A stretch of 64,000 bases of DNA from Croceicoccus hydrothermalis (GCF_022378335.1 NZ_JAIQCI010000003.1:1-64000), one strand, 5' to 3'. Shown: positions 1-9,466, numbered from the stretch's first letter. Translations and numbers: made by a program. Notes: generated by a model not told the origin, from the letters alone.

Positions 1-963
1 GGCGTGCGCCTTGATCAATCAGGCACCGCCACATCGCCGTCCGAACAACACGAAGCGGTAGCCTCATGAATAGGACGGGCTAACCAGCTTACCGGAGCAT
101 CATTCAGAGTCCTAGCGATCCGTGGCATCGAGAATGACGCGGATCGCTTAATCTGGCCGATCCCACATAGGGGAGTGTCCGCTGCGCTCGAACCAGTGCA
201 TTGTCGCTGCCGGGTAGGCAGCTTTCGCGCGGCTGGCCTGCTGCGGCAGACACAGGCGATCCTTGTGACCCGGCCGACGACCACCCGGGTCGACCGGGTC
301 GCAGGGCCTTCCTGCATCTGGCCAGGGGCAAGGTCCTTCACCAACGAGTCGAACGTAGGCGTATCGGCAAACGACTGCAGTTCATTCAAGACGAAACCGG
401 GATCGAGCGCCGAAGGTCTTGCGGAAAGCTGCAGCATTAATCCAGTCCGGCCGGTGACATTTCACGTGAGGGCGGGAAGCGCCGGTCGCAAAGCCCGTAC
501 CAGTGCAATCGATGCCGTTATGGTGGTCCGGAAGAACGTCCGCTCCCACCCTTGCCAGCTCGTCCGCCATCAGCCGTCGCTGTCCGACCGCTCCAGCAGC
601 GACTTCTTCAACGGAATAGGCCCCATTCCTGACGTCCAGAAAGTTGTCTTGGATTTTTATGCGGGCCGGGCAGGGAACCTCAACGGCGAGCGGGTCCAAA
701 GTCCTGTTACAGGTCAATTATTTGTAAGAACATTGCGGTATTTTTTGGGCATCAAATTCGAACTAGTTTTCTACATTTTATCAGATAGATAGGAATTCGG
801 CCGACTCCAAAAAGCCCTCAAAAGGCCCTCAAAAGCCGTCTAATGCATTGGTTCGATACCTTTTTCAGGACTTAGATTTCGCCATTTTCTAGCTTTGGCA
901 TCGTCGATGGGGGTTCGCAAAAACGATCCGCAAACCCTCTCCGCAGAGCCATCCGAGCACGTT
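1..963. other. No confident gene; probable degraded sequence
   Basis: No reading frame here has a recognisable domain, a good ribosome binding site and a sensible length together. Minus-strand frames at 382-717 and 15-437 read partly like protein (for example FVLNELQSFADTPTFDSLVK in the second) but run into stops and do not join, which suggests a decayed gene or a gene broken by frameshifts. I could not assign a family. The stretch also holds two 11-base direct repeats at 814-835 that recur beside the integrase gene. From about 700 it becomes AT-richer than the genes around it. Confidence 0.5.
814..835 (+). repeat. Tandem 11-base repeat, possible integrase arm site (left copy)
   Basis: GCCCTCAAAAG occurs twice in tandem. 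The 22 bases match positions 22439-22460, between the integrase gene and tRNA-Leu, with two mismatches and in the same orientation. Paired direct repeats near both ends of an element are what arm-type binding sites of a tyrosine recombinase look like. If so, an island end lies just left of here. No copy of the tRNA 3' end was found by eye to the left, so the boundary is unproven. Confidence 0.45.
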
Positions 964-1004
964 TTTATCCCGCAAATTCACATTTCCGTGAATTGCGGGA
1001 TAAA
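964..1004. repeat. Long hairpin downstream of the copper operon
   Basis: The arms TTTATCCCGCAAATTCAC (964-981) and GTGAATTGCGGGATAAA (988-1004) pair over about 17 bases with one bulged A around a six-base loop. It sits 15 bases past the stop of the DUF305 gene, the last gene of the leftward copper operon, so it could end or protect that transcript. There is no U-run after it in the direction of transcription, so it is not a classical intrinsic terminator. It could equally be a protein-binding or recombination site. Confidence 0.6.
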
Positions 1005-1018
1005 TCCGCCGGGAGCCT

Positions 1019-1642
1019 CTATTCGCCCATCGTAACCTCGTCGCGCACCTCCGGGCTGATAGGACGCTCGACCGCCTGTTCGGCTTCCTGCAATAGCTCT
1101 GGTGTGAGATCGGTCGTCCGCGCGGGGAGTGGCTCACCGTCGCCCATCTCACCGTTCCGTTCGATATCTTCGATCAGCAACTTCATCTCTGCAATCTCTT
1201 TGACCTGAGCCTCGATAATCGAGTCCGCCAGCTTGCGAACACGTGGATCGGTGATCTCAGCCCGCGCACTCGTCATGATTGCGATCGAATGGTGAGGGAT
1301 CATGGCCGACATGTATTCTTCGTCGTTGACGGTCGCCTGGCTGCGGACCAGCCAAAGTGCAACGGCAAAGACCAGCGCGCCTACGCCCAGGATGATGAAG
1401 TTCTTGGTCTTGTCCTTGTACATGCCCCACATGAAGAGGAGCATGACGATCATCATCATGCCGCCCATGACGAACGTCATCCAGAAGCGCGTCTCGCTCC
1501 AGAACGCGTGATCGAGCTCGTACGTATTTAGATACATCAGGCCGAACATGATCGCGGTCGAAGTCGCCACCATCGCCATGAAGCGCCAGTAGTTGCCTCC
1601 ACCACCATGCTCTTGGTGATCCGCGTTCTGGTTGTCGGCCAT
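1019..1642 (-). CDS. DUF305 membrane protein of the copper operon
   Basis: Predicted 207-residue protein. The N-terminus is hydrophilic and His-containing, followed by three hydrophobic segments (about 18-38, 48-70 and 80-98). The C-terminal half carries a DUF305 domain with the typical MIPHHSIAIM motif and the downstream helix around EIAEMKLLI. DUF305 proteins such as cyanobacterial CopM bind copper; here the domain probably faces the periplasm, anchored by the helices. It is the last gene of a seven-gene operon headed by csoR, with its ATG directly after the stop of the channel-like gene. A role in copper binding is inferred from family and context. Confidence 0.85.
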   Translation of the reverse strand: MADNQNADHQEHGGGGNYWRFMAMVATSTAIMFGLMYLNTYELDHAFWSETRFWMTFVMGGMMMIVMLLFMWGMYKDKTKNFIILGVGALVFAVALWLVRSQATVNDEEYMSAMIPHHSIAIMTSARAEITDPRVRKLADSIIEAQVKEIAEMKLLIEDIERNGEMGDGEPLPARTTDLTPELLQEAEQAVERPISPEVRDEVTMGE

Positions 1643-2059
1643 TCAATCCTCCTGTTGGCTCATCGTCTTGTATACGTACTGGGCTGTGCAGCTGATCAGG
1701 ATGAAGCCCGTTAGCGACGCGATGCCCGCAATCACCCTAAGGTGATCGGTTGGATAGATGTCGCCCAGGCCCACTGTCGTCACGGTGATCAGGGCGAAGT
1801 AATAGTAATCCATGCGCGACATGGCCGGTTCCTTGGCGAACCCGCCAAGACCGAGCGAGGTGGCCCATGCAAAACCGGCCGCGAAAACAACGGCTACCAT
1901 CATGTGGCTGATGAGAACGAGCAATGATCCGCCCGTCAGCCGCAAACCGGTCGGCGCAAGCCCCGGCGGTGAAAGCTTCTTCGCAAGTCTCAGCATGGCC
2001 AGGTGCAAGATCAGTGACGCAATAAAGAGTGAAATCCCGATTGCCGTTGCCGGGATCAT
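1643..2059 (-). CDS. Small two-pore-helix K+-channel-like membrane protein
   Basis: 138 residues with three hydrophobic segments (about 5-25, 42-68 and 103-130). Before the last one is a pore loop with the filter-like sequence TVTTVGLGD (residues 92-100), close to the TVGYGD filter of potassium channels but with Leu for Tyr. This is the Ion_trans_2 architecture with no regulatory domain. It overlaps the upstream ATPase gene by four bases (ATGA) and abuts the DUF305 gene, so it is co-translated with copper-resistance functions. Its ion and purpose there are unknown; charge compensation during copper export is a guess. Confidence 0.8.
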   Translation of the reverse strand: MIPATAIGISLFIASLILHLAMLRLAKKLSPPGLAPTGLRLTGGSLLVLISHMMVAVVFAAGFAWATSLGLGGFAKEPAMSRMDYYYFALITVTTVGLGDIYPTDHLRVIAGIASLTGFILISCTAQYVYKTMSQQED

Positions 2060-4422
2060 GGCCGACCTTCGCTCAAGGTTGGAAGTTTGAGCCCACGAAG
2101 ACGCAGGGCATTGGCGATGACCGACACCGACGAGAGGCTCATGGCCGCGGCAGCGATCATCGGATTGAGAAGAAGGCCAAAGGCGGGAAACAGCACGCCC
2201 GCCGCCACCGGTATGCCGAGCGCATTGTAACCGAACGCGAATACGAGGTTTTGGCGAATATTGCGCATGGTGGCGCGCGACAGCACGATAGCCTGGAGCG
2301 CACCGGTCAGGTCGCCGCGGACCAGCGTGACACCGGCGCTTTCGATTGCGACATCGGTGCCGGTTCCCATTGCAATGCCGACATCCGCAGCCGCCAGCGC
2401 TGGCGCGTCGTTGATGCCGTCCCCTGCCATTGCGACACGCTTACCGGAGGCCTTGAGCGCCTCGACCTTGCGATGCTTGTCCTCGGGCGAGACGTTTGCC
2501 TCGACCTCATCGATGCCGAGTTGGCGGGCCACGGCTTCGGCGGTGGCGCGGCTATCGCCGGTCAGCATGACCACTTCGATCCCGCGCTCGTGCAGCGCCC
2601 GAATGGCCGCAGCGCTGGTCGGCTTGATCGGATCGGCGACCGCGATCAGCCCTGCCGGTGCGCCATCGATGGCCACGAACATCACGGTCTGGCCTTGAGA
2701 GCGTCCGGCTTCTCCGGACGCGAGCCATTCCGCATCATCGATACCGAGCCGCCGCATCAGTTTCTCGTTGCCAATGGCGACCTTGCGCGGGCCTACGCGC
2801 GCCTCGACACCCTCGCCGGTAGTCGACGACAAATCAGACGCTGCCTCGAACGCCACGCCTCGCGCCTTGGCGCCTTCAACTATTGCATGGGCGAGCGGAT
2901 GCTCGCTCCCCGCTTCGACCGCGGCGACGGCGGAAAGGAACCCGGCCTCGTCCAGGCCCACTCGGGGAGTGACGGCGACGAGATCAGGCTTCCCCATGGT
3001 GAGAGTGCCCGTCTTGTCGACTACCAGCGTGTCGATCTTTTCGAGCGTCTCAAGTGCCTCGGCGTTGCGAATGAGGATGCCGTGCTGGGCGCCCTTGCCG
3101 GTCCCGGTCATGATCGACATCGGCGTTGCGAGGCCGAGCGCGCATGGGCAGGCAATGATGAGAACGGCGATCGCGTTGACCAGCGCATAGGCAAGCGCGG
3201 GGAATGGCCCCCAGACCGCCCAGACGATAAAGGTAACGACCGCGATCACGACCACCGAAGGCACGAACCAGGCCGCGACCTGATCGGCCAGACGCTGAAT
3301 CGGTGCGCGGCTGCGCTGAGCTTCGGCGACCATCTGGACGATCTTGGACAGCATCGTGTCCTTGCCAACCGCGCCCGCTCGCATAACGAAGCCGCCCGTC
3401 TGGTTTACCGTTCCGCCGATAACCTGGTCGCCGGCCTTCTTGGACACGGGCAATGGCTCACCGCTGATCATTGACTCGTCGATCGCGCTCGCACCTTCGG
3501 TCACTTCGCCATCGACCGGCACCTTGTCACCGGGGCGGACGCGGAGCAGGTCACCGCTTGCCAATTGGTCGAGCGACACTTCGCGCTCACCTCCGCTGCC
3601 GAAGATCTTGAGCGCGGTCGGCGGCGCAAGTTCGAGCAGTGCACGCAGCGCGCTCGAGGTAGAGCCCCGCGCCCTGAGTTCGAGCACCTGGCCCAGCAGC
3701 ACCAGAGTCGTAATGACAGCCGCCGCCTCGTAATAGACGCCGACTCGGCCTGAGTGATCGCGGAACGCGGGTGGGAATATGCCGGGCAGGAGCGTCGCGA
3801 TGAGACTGAACAGAAACGCGATCGCCACGCCGAAGCCGATCAGCGTAAACATGTTGAGGTTGCGGGTCCTGAGCGACTGCCACGCCCGCACGAAAAACGG
3901 CCACCCGCCCCACAGAACCACTGGTGTGGCGAGCGCCAGCTGCGCCCATTGCGCGCGTGCCGGTTCGATCAGCCGGTCGAAGCTGATCCAGGGCACCATG
4001 TCGCTCATCGCATAAACGAACAACGGCATGGTGAAGAGCGCGCTGACCCAGAACCGGCGCGTCATGTCGACGAGTTCGGGATCGGGTCCATCCTCGAGGC
4101 TGACCGTCTCAGGCTCCAGAGCCATTCCGCAGATGGGGCAGCTTCCCGGTCCTACCTGCCGGATCTCGGGATGCATGGGACAGGTGTAAATCGTCCCTTC
4201 CGGAACGTCCTCGACCTGCTTGAGATGCGCTCCGGATAGATAATGTTCCGGATCGCTGACGAACTTGTCCTTGCACCGCACCGAACAGAAGTAGTGCGTC
4301 GCGCCGTCGTGCTCGGCGATATGCGTAGCACCCTCGATCGTCACGCTCATGCCGCAGACCGGGTCGATGGCGGTAGCTTCACCTTGGCCTTTGCCTGCGT
4401 GGTGGGTGTCGCAACAGCTCAT
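2056..4422 (-). CDS. Copper-exporting P1B-type ATPase with YHS and HMBD N-terminal domains
   Basis: 788 residues. A Cys/His-rich start (SCCDTHH) is followed by a YHS domain (about 19-62, DPVCGMSV...YFCSVRC) and a heavy-metal-binding domain (YTCPMHPEI...[10 protein letters not shown], about 79-103). The membrane core has the CPC metal site ([12 protein letters not shown], near residue 424), the phosphorylation site DKTGT (near 468) and the hinge [13 protein letters not shown] together with these N-terminal domains marks a PIB-1 Cu(I) exporter rather than a Zn/Cd pump. GGAG lies seven bases before the ATG. It belongs to the csoR operon and would move Cu(I) from cytoplasm to periplasm, where the oxidase on the other strand acts. 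Confidence 0.95.
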   Translation of the reverse strand: MSCCDTHHAGKGQGEATAIDPVCGMSVTIEGATHIAEHDGATHYFCSVRCKDKFVSDPEHYLSGAHLKQVEDVPEGTIYTCPMHPEIRQVGPGSCPICGMALEPETVSLEDGPDPELVDMTRRFWVSALFTMPLFVYAMSDMVPWISFDRLIEPARAQWAQLALATPVVLWGGWPFFVRAWQSLRTRNLNMFTLIGFGVAIAFLFSLIATLLPGIFPPAFRDHSGRVGVYYEAAAVITTLVLLGQVLELRARGSTSSALRALLELAPPTALKIFGSGGEREVSLDQLASGDLLRVRPGDKVPVDGEVTEGASAIDESMISGEPLPVSKKAGDQVIGGTVNQTGGFVMRAGAVGKDTMLSKIVQMVAEAQRSRAPIQRLADQVAAWFVPSVVVIAVVTFIVWAVWGPFPALAYALVNAIAVLIIACPCALGLATPMSIMTGTGKGAQHGILIRNAEALETLEKIDTLVVDKTGTLTMGKPDLVAVTPRVGLDEAGFLSAVAAVEAGSEHPLAHAIVEGAKARGVAFEAASDLSSTTGEGVEARVGPRKVAIGNEKLMRRLGIDDAEWLASGEAGRSQGQTVMFVAIDGAPAGLIAVADPIKPTSAAAIRALHERGIEVVMLTGDSRATAEAVARQLGIDEVEANVSPEDKHRKVEALKASGKRVAMAGDGINDAPALAAADVGIAMGTGTDVAIESAGVTLVRGDLTGALQAIVLSRATMRNIRQNLVFAFGYNALGIPVAAGVLFPAFGLLLNPMIAAAAMSLSSVSVIANALRLRGLKLPTLSEGRP

Positions 4423-4462
4423 AGATTGGCTCCTCTGCTTCGCAGGTACGTATGACTGAAAA

Positions 4463-4927
4463 TCAGGGATAGGACGCGAACACCTCGCGGCGACCGTTGC
4501 CGAACGCTATGACCTGATAGGGTTGCACTTTGCCCCCCGCTTCCATGCCGGGCGACCCGAGCGGCATACCGGCGACCGCGAGCCCTTCGACCCAGTCGGG
4601 TCTTTCCGCGAGCAGACGCTCGACTTCGGCGGCGGGTACGTGGCCCTCGATGACGTAGCGATCCGCGATCATGGTATGACACGAACGAAGGTCATCGGGC
4701 ACGCCGTTCTGCGTCTTTACAGACGCCATGTCGGGGTGATCGAATGTGGCGACTTCATGCCGGTCGCGCTGCCGCATGTGCGTGGCCCAGGCTTCGCAGC
4801 ATCCGCAGCTGGGATCGCGATACATGGTGAAGCTGGCTGCCTGCGCCGCGCCCGTACAGGCTGCGAGCAACATCGTGCCAAGTATGGGGAGAAGCGGGCG
4901 ACGGGTCAGATTTCTGTGTTGGCTCAT
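4463..4927 (-). CDS. DUF411 (CopG-like) periplasmic copper-binding protein
   Basis: 154 residues with a signal peptide (hydrophobic stretch ending in AAQA near residue 30). The mature part begins with the DUF411 hallmark [12 protein letters not shown], then [17 protein letters not shown] and [14 protein letters not shown], all typical of the family. DUF411 proteins are small exported metal-binding proteins regularly found in copper operons. Its ATG overlaps the stop of the upstream lipoprotein gene (TGATG), so translation is probably coupled. Function as a periplasmic copper carrier is inferred. Confidence 0.88.
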   Translation of the reverse strand: MSQHRNLTRRPLLPILGTMLLAACTGAAQAASFTMYRDPSCGCCEAWATHMRQRDRHEVATFDHPDMASVKTQNGVPDDLRSCHTMIADRYVIEGHVPAAEVERLLAERPDWVEGLAVAGMPLGSPGMEAGGKVQPYQVIAFGNGRREVFASYP

Positions 4928-5298
4928 CAGTTGTGTCCCATTGCTTTCATTTCTTCGTCGGACATGGTGGACATGTCGTGGTCGGCATGCGGATCAGCGG
5001 CTGCAGTCGGCGTGGGAGTTGCGACGGGTGCCGGCGCAGCCTTGCGAGCGGAAGGCGCGGGCGCGCTGGTGGTTGCAGGCTGCGGAACCGATGCGGCGAC
5101 TGGCGTGTCATCTGTGGGCTCAGCGACCAGTTCGGTGACCGGCTCGGAAGCAACCGGAGCCGGCGTGGCGCTAATTGAATGAGCTGCCGGAGTTTTCTCT
5201 TCCACCGGAGCGCCGGCATCACTGCAAGCTGCCAGCGGAAGCAAGAGCGCTGACGCAAGCAACGACTTTCCGGCGAGTGCGTGAGAATTGAATCGCAT
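4927..5298 (-). CDS. Small copper-operon lipoprotein, Ala/Pro-rich
   Basis: 123 residues from the ATG at 5298, chosen because AAGGAG lies seven bases upstream and the protein then starts with a lipoprotein signal (LLASALLLPLAACSD; lipobox LAAC). The middle is a low-complexity Ala/Pro/Thr linker. The end, DPHADHDMSTMSDEEMKAMG, is rich in His and Met, as in copper-binding tails. No named family recognised. It lies between the DUF2231 and DUF411 genes and may hold copper at the periplasmic face of a membrane. Confidence 0.75.
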   Translation of the reverse strand: MRFNSHALAGKSLLASALLLPLAACSDAGAPVEEKTPAAHSISATPAPVASEPVTELVAEPTDDTPVAASVPQPATTSAPAPSARKAAPAPVATPTPTAAADPHADHDMSTMSDEEMKAMGHN

Positions 5299-5309
5299 TG
5301 CAGGCTCCT

Positions 5310-5936
5310 TCAGAGTTTGAGGTGATTGAGGCCGTGAGCGAGTTCGCCGCCCATGTAACCCTGAGCGATCAGCAGCGCTGCAATCGGGAAAAGCATGAGG
5401 CGAAAAGCAAGGCGAGACTGCGGATTTTGAAACGCGATCCACGCTGCCACCGAGTTGAGGGCTGCGATCAACATCCCGTTCCACCGGTGAAGCTGCATGA
5501 CGGTATCACCGCCGAACCACAGTCCGGTATGTATCCATCCGAACAGCGCTGCCACAACAGCTCCCGCAGCGCCGCCGTAGATCATGATCTTCACGGCAGC
5601 TTCGCGTTCGGGAGTGCGGCGCGCCATCACGAACAGCTCGGTAAGTGCTGCCATCAGCAAGAGCGCTATGGGAAAGTGGACGGTTGCCGGATGCAGGCTT
5701 TTCAAGGCACCAGCGATGCCACCGCGCTCCACCTGCTCGGCATCATGGCCTTGCGTGGTTTCTTCGGTAACTGCGGCGCGACCCATCGCTTCCATATCGT
5801 GAGCGGGCTGAGCAGCGACCGCTGTGGTTGCAGCAGGACGTTTCGCCTCCCTGTGCTTCTCGTCGCCATGCGCGAACGCAATCGTCGCAGAGAGAAGAAG
5901 AGCCAGGCTGGCCAAAAGGCGCAGAACGAAGTTCAC
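5310..5936 (-). CDS. DUF2231 integral membrane protein
   Basis: 208 residues: a cleavable-looking signal (ending TIAFAHG), a periplasmic His/Met-containing segment (about 24-75), then a DUF2231-type membrane domain starting with LHPATVHFPIALLLM, with four hydrophobic helices. DUF2231 proteins occur beside heme, copper and iron functions, but the biochemical role is not known. It overlaps csoR by four bases (ATGA), making it the first structural gene of the operon. Confidence 0.8.
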   Translation of the reverse strand: MNFVLRLLASLALLLSATIAFAHGDEKHREAKRPAATTAVAAQPAHDMEAMGRAAVTEETTQGHDAEQVERGGIAGALKSLHPATVHFPIALLLMAALTELFVMARRTPEREAAVKIMIYGGAAGAVVAALFGWIHTGLWFGGDTVMQLHRWNGMLIAALNSVAAWIAFQNPQSRLAFRLMLFPIAALLIAQGYMGGELAHGLNHLKL

Positions 5937-6208
5937 CGCTTGGCCTTCTCGAAAAGGTCAACCAGTTCGCCGAACTTCTGCTTCTGTTCATCTGCGTCAC
6001 CACTGGCGATCGCTTCAGCCACGCAGCAAGCCGCATGGCGCTTTAAGATTTCGCTCTCGGCGCGGCCGAGAGCAGCCTTGATCGCCTGGACCTGGTTCAG
6101 GACGTCGATGCAGTAACGATCATCCTCGATCATCTGCGCCACGCCGCGCACCTGTCCCTCGATCCTGCGAAGACGATTTACGATACGGGAACCATCGGTT
6201 GCTGACAC
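5933..6208 (-). CDS. csoR: CsoR-family copper-sensing repressor
   Basis: 91 residues, the all-helical CsoR/FrmR (DUF156) fold. Cys33, His58 and Cys62 stand at exactly the spacing of the Cu(I) ligands of Mycobacterium tuberculosis CsoR (Cys36, His61, Cys65), which favours copper over formaldehyde or nickel sensing. It heads the leftward copper operon and is divergent from the multicopper oxidase gene. Two operator-like sites lie in the 94-base gap. Expected behaviour: apo-repressor bound to DNA, released by Cu(I), turning on both directions. A paralogue with a different inducer cannot be excluded. Confidence 0.9.
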   Translation of the reverse strand: MSATDGSRIVNRLRRIEGQVRGVAQMIEDDRYCIDVLNQVQAIKAALGRAESEILKRHAACCVAEAIASGDADEQKQKFGELVDLFEKAKR

Positions 6209-6231
6209 GTTTAACGCTCCATCTGCGGGGA

Positions 6232-6247
6232 ATACCCTGCGGGGTAT
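6232..6247. promoter_or_regulatory. CsoR-type operator
   Basis: ATACCC-TGCG-GGGTAT is a perfect inverted repeat with a G/C tract core, the form of known CsoR-family operators. It is 24 bases before the csoR start and about 55 before the oxidase start, placed to control both. Confidence 0.75.
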
Positions 6248-6253
6248 CTTGCA

Positions 6254-6270
6254 ATACTCTTGGGGGGTAT
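6254..6270. promoter_or_regulatory. Second, imperfect CsoR-type operator
   Basis: ATACTC-N5-GGGTAT repeats the previous site with one changed base and one extra spacer base. Two adjacent sites suggest two bound tetramers, one perhaps dedicated to the rightward oxidase promoter. Confidence 0.5.
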
Positions 6271-6302
6271 ATATGACAAGGGCAGAAGGAGTTGCAAGAC
6301 CT

Positions 6303-8123
6303 ATGTCTCAATTGCTGGTTTCCCGTCGAAGACTGATTGGAGCAGGAGCGCTTGGCGCAGGTGCACTGGCCTTGCCCGCCTGGGCACGCGGTGCCGATCT
6401 GCACGGCGGTGGATCGATCCGCCCTGGCTTCGACGCGGTGTCAGGCCGCGACATTGCCCTGACAATCGGCGAAGGCCCGCGCGTCGTGCAGGGCCGCCGC
6501 GGACACGCGGTTGCCGTGAACGGTAGCGTGCCGGGCCCGCTGGTGCGCCTGCGCGAGGGCGACCCGGTCCGCATCGCCGTTACCAATACGCTCGACGAGG
6601 ACAGCTCGATCCACTGGCACGGACTGCTGCTGCCGTTCCAGTTCGACGGCGTTCCCGGTGTCAGCTTCCCCGGAATCAGGCCAGGCGAAACCTTCGTCTA
6701 CGACATCCCTGCGCTGCGACAGAGTGGCACGTATTGGTGGCACAGCCATTCGGGACTGCAGGAACAGGCCGGACATTACGGCCCGATCGTGGTCGAACCC
6801 GCCGGGGCGGACCCCGTGCAAGCGGACCGCGACTATGTTCTACTCCTGAGCGACTTTACGCCTCTTCACCCCCATACGATCATAGACAAGCTGAAGAAGG
6901 GCGAAGGCTACTTCAATTACCAGCAGAACACCTGGACCGACGACTATCCGATTTCGGGCGATGACCGGCGGATGTGGGCGCGCATGCGCATGATGGCGAC
7001 CGACATTCTGGACGTGACGGGATCGACCTACACCTACCTCGCCAACGGGCGCGGACCGCAAGAAGGTCTCGAGTTCCTGTTCAACCCTGGCGAGCGGGTA
7101 CGGCTGCGCGTCATCAACGGCAGCGCGATGACCTTCTTCAACGTCCGCATTCCCGGGGTGAAGTTCTGGGTGGTCGGTGCCGACGGCCAGAACGTGCGCC
7201 CGGTCGAGGTCGAGGAGTTCCAGATCGGCACGGCGGAGACTTACGACGTCATCATCGAGCCAACCGGCGAAGCCCGCACGATCGTCGCTGAGAGCATGGA
7301 TCGATCGGGTATGGCCGTCGCGACCCTGGCCTCCCGCCCTGGCGCGCGGGCAAGTGTACCACCCTTACGCGACCCGCCGCTCTTGACCATGGCGGACATG
7401 GGTATGAACCACGGGTCGGGCGGAATGGATCATGGCGGTGGCGACATGGCCGGAATGGACCATTCGGCCATGGGCCATGACATGCCATCACAAGGTGCAA
7501 CTGCCGAGCCGATGTCGGGAAGGGATATGAGCGGCATGAACATGCGCGACACGTCCCTGCTGCCGCCCAGTGTGAAGGTCGGCCCCGGCATCGACATGGT
7601 GTCGATGAACCCGGTCGATCGCATGGGCGATCCGGGCCTCGGCCTGGACAACGTTCCCCACAAGGTTCTCACCTACAAGGATCTTGTGGCGCTCGAGCCG
7701 AACGACGATCTGCGCCGCCCGACACGTCAGATGGAGATCCATCTGACCGGCAACATGGAGCGCTACATGTGGTCGTTCGACGGCAAGAAGTTTACCGCCG
7801 TCAGCGACGACCCCATCCGCTTCGCCTATAACGAACGTGCCCGTGTGAAGCTCGTCAACGATACGATGATGGCCCATCCGATCCATCTGCACGGCCATTT
7901 CTTCGAACTGGTCAACGGCGCGCCTGCCGACCGGCAGCCGCAGAAGCACACGGTGATCGTGCAGCCCGGCGGCAGCGCCACCTTCGACCTCACCGCCGAC
8001 GAACAGGGCGATTGGGCCTTTCACTGCCACCTGCTCTACCACATGCATTCGGGCATGTTCCAGATCGTGACCGTCGCCAAGCCGCCTTCGGCGCCCGATG
8101 TGAAACGGGTGGGAGAAGACTGA
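6303..8123 (+). CDS. CopA/PcoA-type periplasmic multicopper oxidase
   Basis: 606 residues from the ATG at 6303, chosen because it places the twin-arginine signal (SRRRLIGAGALGAGALALP) at the N-terminus and has AAGGAG 11 bases upstream; an ATG at 6273 would add ten residues. Cupredoxin domains carry the copper motifs HWHG (about 104), WHSHSG (about 146), HPIHLHGHFF (about 524) and HCHLLYHMHSGM (about 574, type 1 site with axial Met). Between them is a Met/His-rich loop (MADMGMNHGSGGMDHGG and more) that probably binds extra Cu(I). Family role: exported folded by Tat, oxidising Cu(I) to less toxic Cu(II). The stop overlaps the copB start. Confidence 0.94.
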   Translation: MSQLLVSRRRLIGAGALGAGALALPAWARGADLHGGGSIRPGFDAVSGRDIALTIGEGPRVVQGRRGHAVAVNGSVPGPLVRLREGDPVRIAVTNTLDEDSSIHWHGLLLPFQFDGVPGVSFPGIRPGETFVYDIPALRQSGTYWWHSHSGLQEQAGHYGPIVVEPAGADPVQADRDYVLLLSDFTPLHPHTIIDKLKKGEGYFNYQQNTWTDDYPISGDDRRMWARMRMMATDILDVTGSTYTYLANGRGPQEGLEFLFNPGERVRLRVINGSAMTFFNVRIPGVKFWVVGADGQNVRPVEVEEFQIGTAETYDVIIEPTGEARTIVAESMDRSGMAVATLASRPGARASVPPLRDPPLLTMADMGMNHGSGGMDHGGGDMAGMDHSAMGHDMPSQGATAEPMSGRDMSGMNMRDTSLLPPSVKVGPGIDMVSMNPVDRMGDPGLGLDNVPHKVLTYKDLVALEPNDDLRRPTRQMEIHLTGNMERYMWSFDGKKFTAVSDDPIRFAYNERARVKLVNDTMMAHPIHLHGHFFELVNGAPADRQPQKHTVIVQPGGSATFDLTADEQGDWAFHCHLLYHMHSGMFQIVTVAKPPSAPDVKRVGED

Positions 8124-9328
8124 TGCGCCTGATCGTCACCATGCTCCTCGCGAGCGCCGCAACCCCCGCAATCGCACAGGACCATTCGGGTCACGCGATG
8201 CCTAGCGCGCAATCGCCAGCCCAGACCGAATGCGAGAAGGAAGCCGCACGCCATCGCGCCATGGGCCACCCGGTGCCTGAAGGAGCTTGTGAGCCTGCGC
8301 CGCCACCGGGAGAACCAGTCTCCGCCGATCGGCACGAGGGCCATTCTGGCATCGATCATTCGCAGATGGACCACGCTCAAATGGAAGGAATGGACCATTC
8401 TGCCATGGACCATTCGGCGATGGATCATAGCGAGATGCCGAAGATGGAACATTCCAATATGGAAAGCATGGACCACGCGGCGATGGGCCATGAAAGGATG
8501 CAATCGCCCGGCCAAGCGCCGATGGACCATCAGACGATGGACCACGGAGCCATGGACCATGGCACTATGGACATGACCCCCATCCCACAAGGGCCGCCTC
8601 CGGCTGCGGCGGGATCGGGACCGGCCCGCGCCGCCGATGCGATCTGGGGCGCCGAAGCGATGGGCGCCTCGCGCGATGCTCTGCGCGCCGAGAACGGAGG
8701 GATGAACGTGTTCTGGTTCCAGGGCGACCGCGCCGAATATCGCGCAAGAGAAGGCGGCGATGGATACCTATGGGATGTACAGGGCTATTTCGGCGGCGAC
8801 CTCGACAAGTTCTGGTTTAAGAGCGAGGGCGAAGGCACCTTCGGCGAGAGCCCCGAATCCGCTGAGATACAGGGACTTTGGAGCCACGCGATCGGCCCAT
8901 GGTGGGACCTGCAAGCCGGCGTACGGCAGGATCTGACGGGCCCCGAACGGACCCACGCCGTCCTCGGCGTGCAGGGTCTGGCGCCCTATATGTTCGAGGT
9001 CGATGCGGCCGCTTTCCTGTCGACCAAGGGCGATCTGACGGCACGTGTCGAAGCCGAACTGGACCAGCGCATAACGCAGCGCCTTATCCTGCAACCGCGC
9101 GCTGAGGTGAACCTGTCCGCGCAGGACATTCCCGAACTGGGTGTCGGAGCCGGTCTCGATTCGGTCGAATTGGGGCTGCGGCTGCGCTACGAATTCGCCC
9201 GTGAATTCGCTCCCTATGTCGGAATCGAACAGGAGTGGAAAGTTGGCCAAAGCGCGGATTATACTCGCCTAGCGGGCGAAGATCCGAGCGTGACCAACTA
9301 TGTGGTTGGGGTCCGGTTCTGGTTTTGA
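8123..9328 (+). CDS. copB: CopB-type outer-membrane copper resistance protein
   Basis: 401 residues from the ATG that overlaps the oxidase stop (TGATG). A signal peptide (ending AIAQD) is followed by a long region of repeated MDH-S/A/Q-M units (about residues 73-152), then a CopB/PcoB beta-barrel domain ending in the aromatic outer-membrane signature VVGVRFWF. CopB partners the multicopper oxidase and is thought to bind copper at, or move it across, the outer membrane. The repeat region is long and could vary in number between strains. Confidence 0.92.
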   Translation: MRLIVTMLLASAATPAIAQDHSGHAMPSAQSPAQTECEKEAARHRAMGHPVPEGACEPAPPPGEPVSADRHEGHSGIDHSQMDHAQMEGMDHSAMDHSAMDHSEMPKMEHSNMESMDHAAMGHERMQSPGQAPMDHQTMDHGAMDHGTMDMTPIPQGPPPAAAGSGPARAADAIWGAEAMGASRDALRAENGGMNVFWFQGDRAEYRAREGGDGYLWDVQGYFGGDLDKFWFKSEGEGTFGESPESAEIQGLWSHAIGPWWDLQAGVRQDLTGPERTHAVLGVQGLAPYMFEVDAAAFLSTKGDLTARVEAELDQRITQRLILQPRAEVNLSAQDIPELGVGAGLDSVELGLRLRYEFAREFAPYVGIEQEWKVGQSADYTRLAGEDPSVTNYVVGVRFWF

Positions 9329-9466
9329 TGTCCCGATGACCGGGTTGGCTCAGAATAGCCCCCCGTTATGCCAACCGACAACGGCCCCAACGTCAACCGG
9401 TTCAAGTCTGAGACGACTGATCGCGAAGATGGTGCCAAAGTAAGGGACGCCCCTTTTTGCACATGC

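Noticed and set aside
185..200. CTCGAACC as a remnant of the tRNA-Leu 3' end (left attachment site)
   Set aside because: Only eight bases match and the flanks diverge at once; expected by chance.
736..1000. End of an insertion sequence, because of the hairpin and AT-rich DNA
   Set aside because: No transposase gene, no second inverted end and no target duplication could be seen.
9343..9376. GGTTGGC/GCCAACC inverted repeat after copB as a terminator
   Set aside because: Seven-base arms with a 20-base loop and no U-run; too weak to call.
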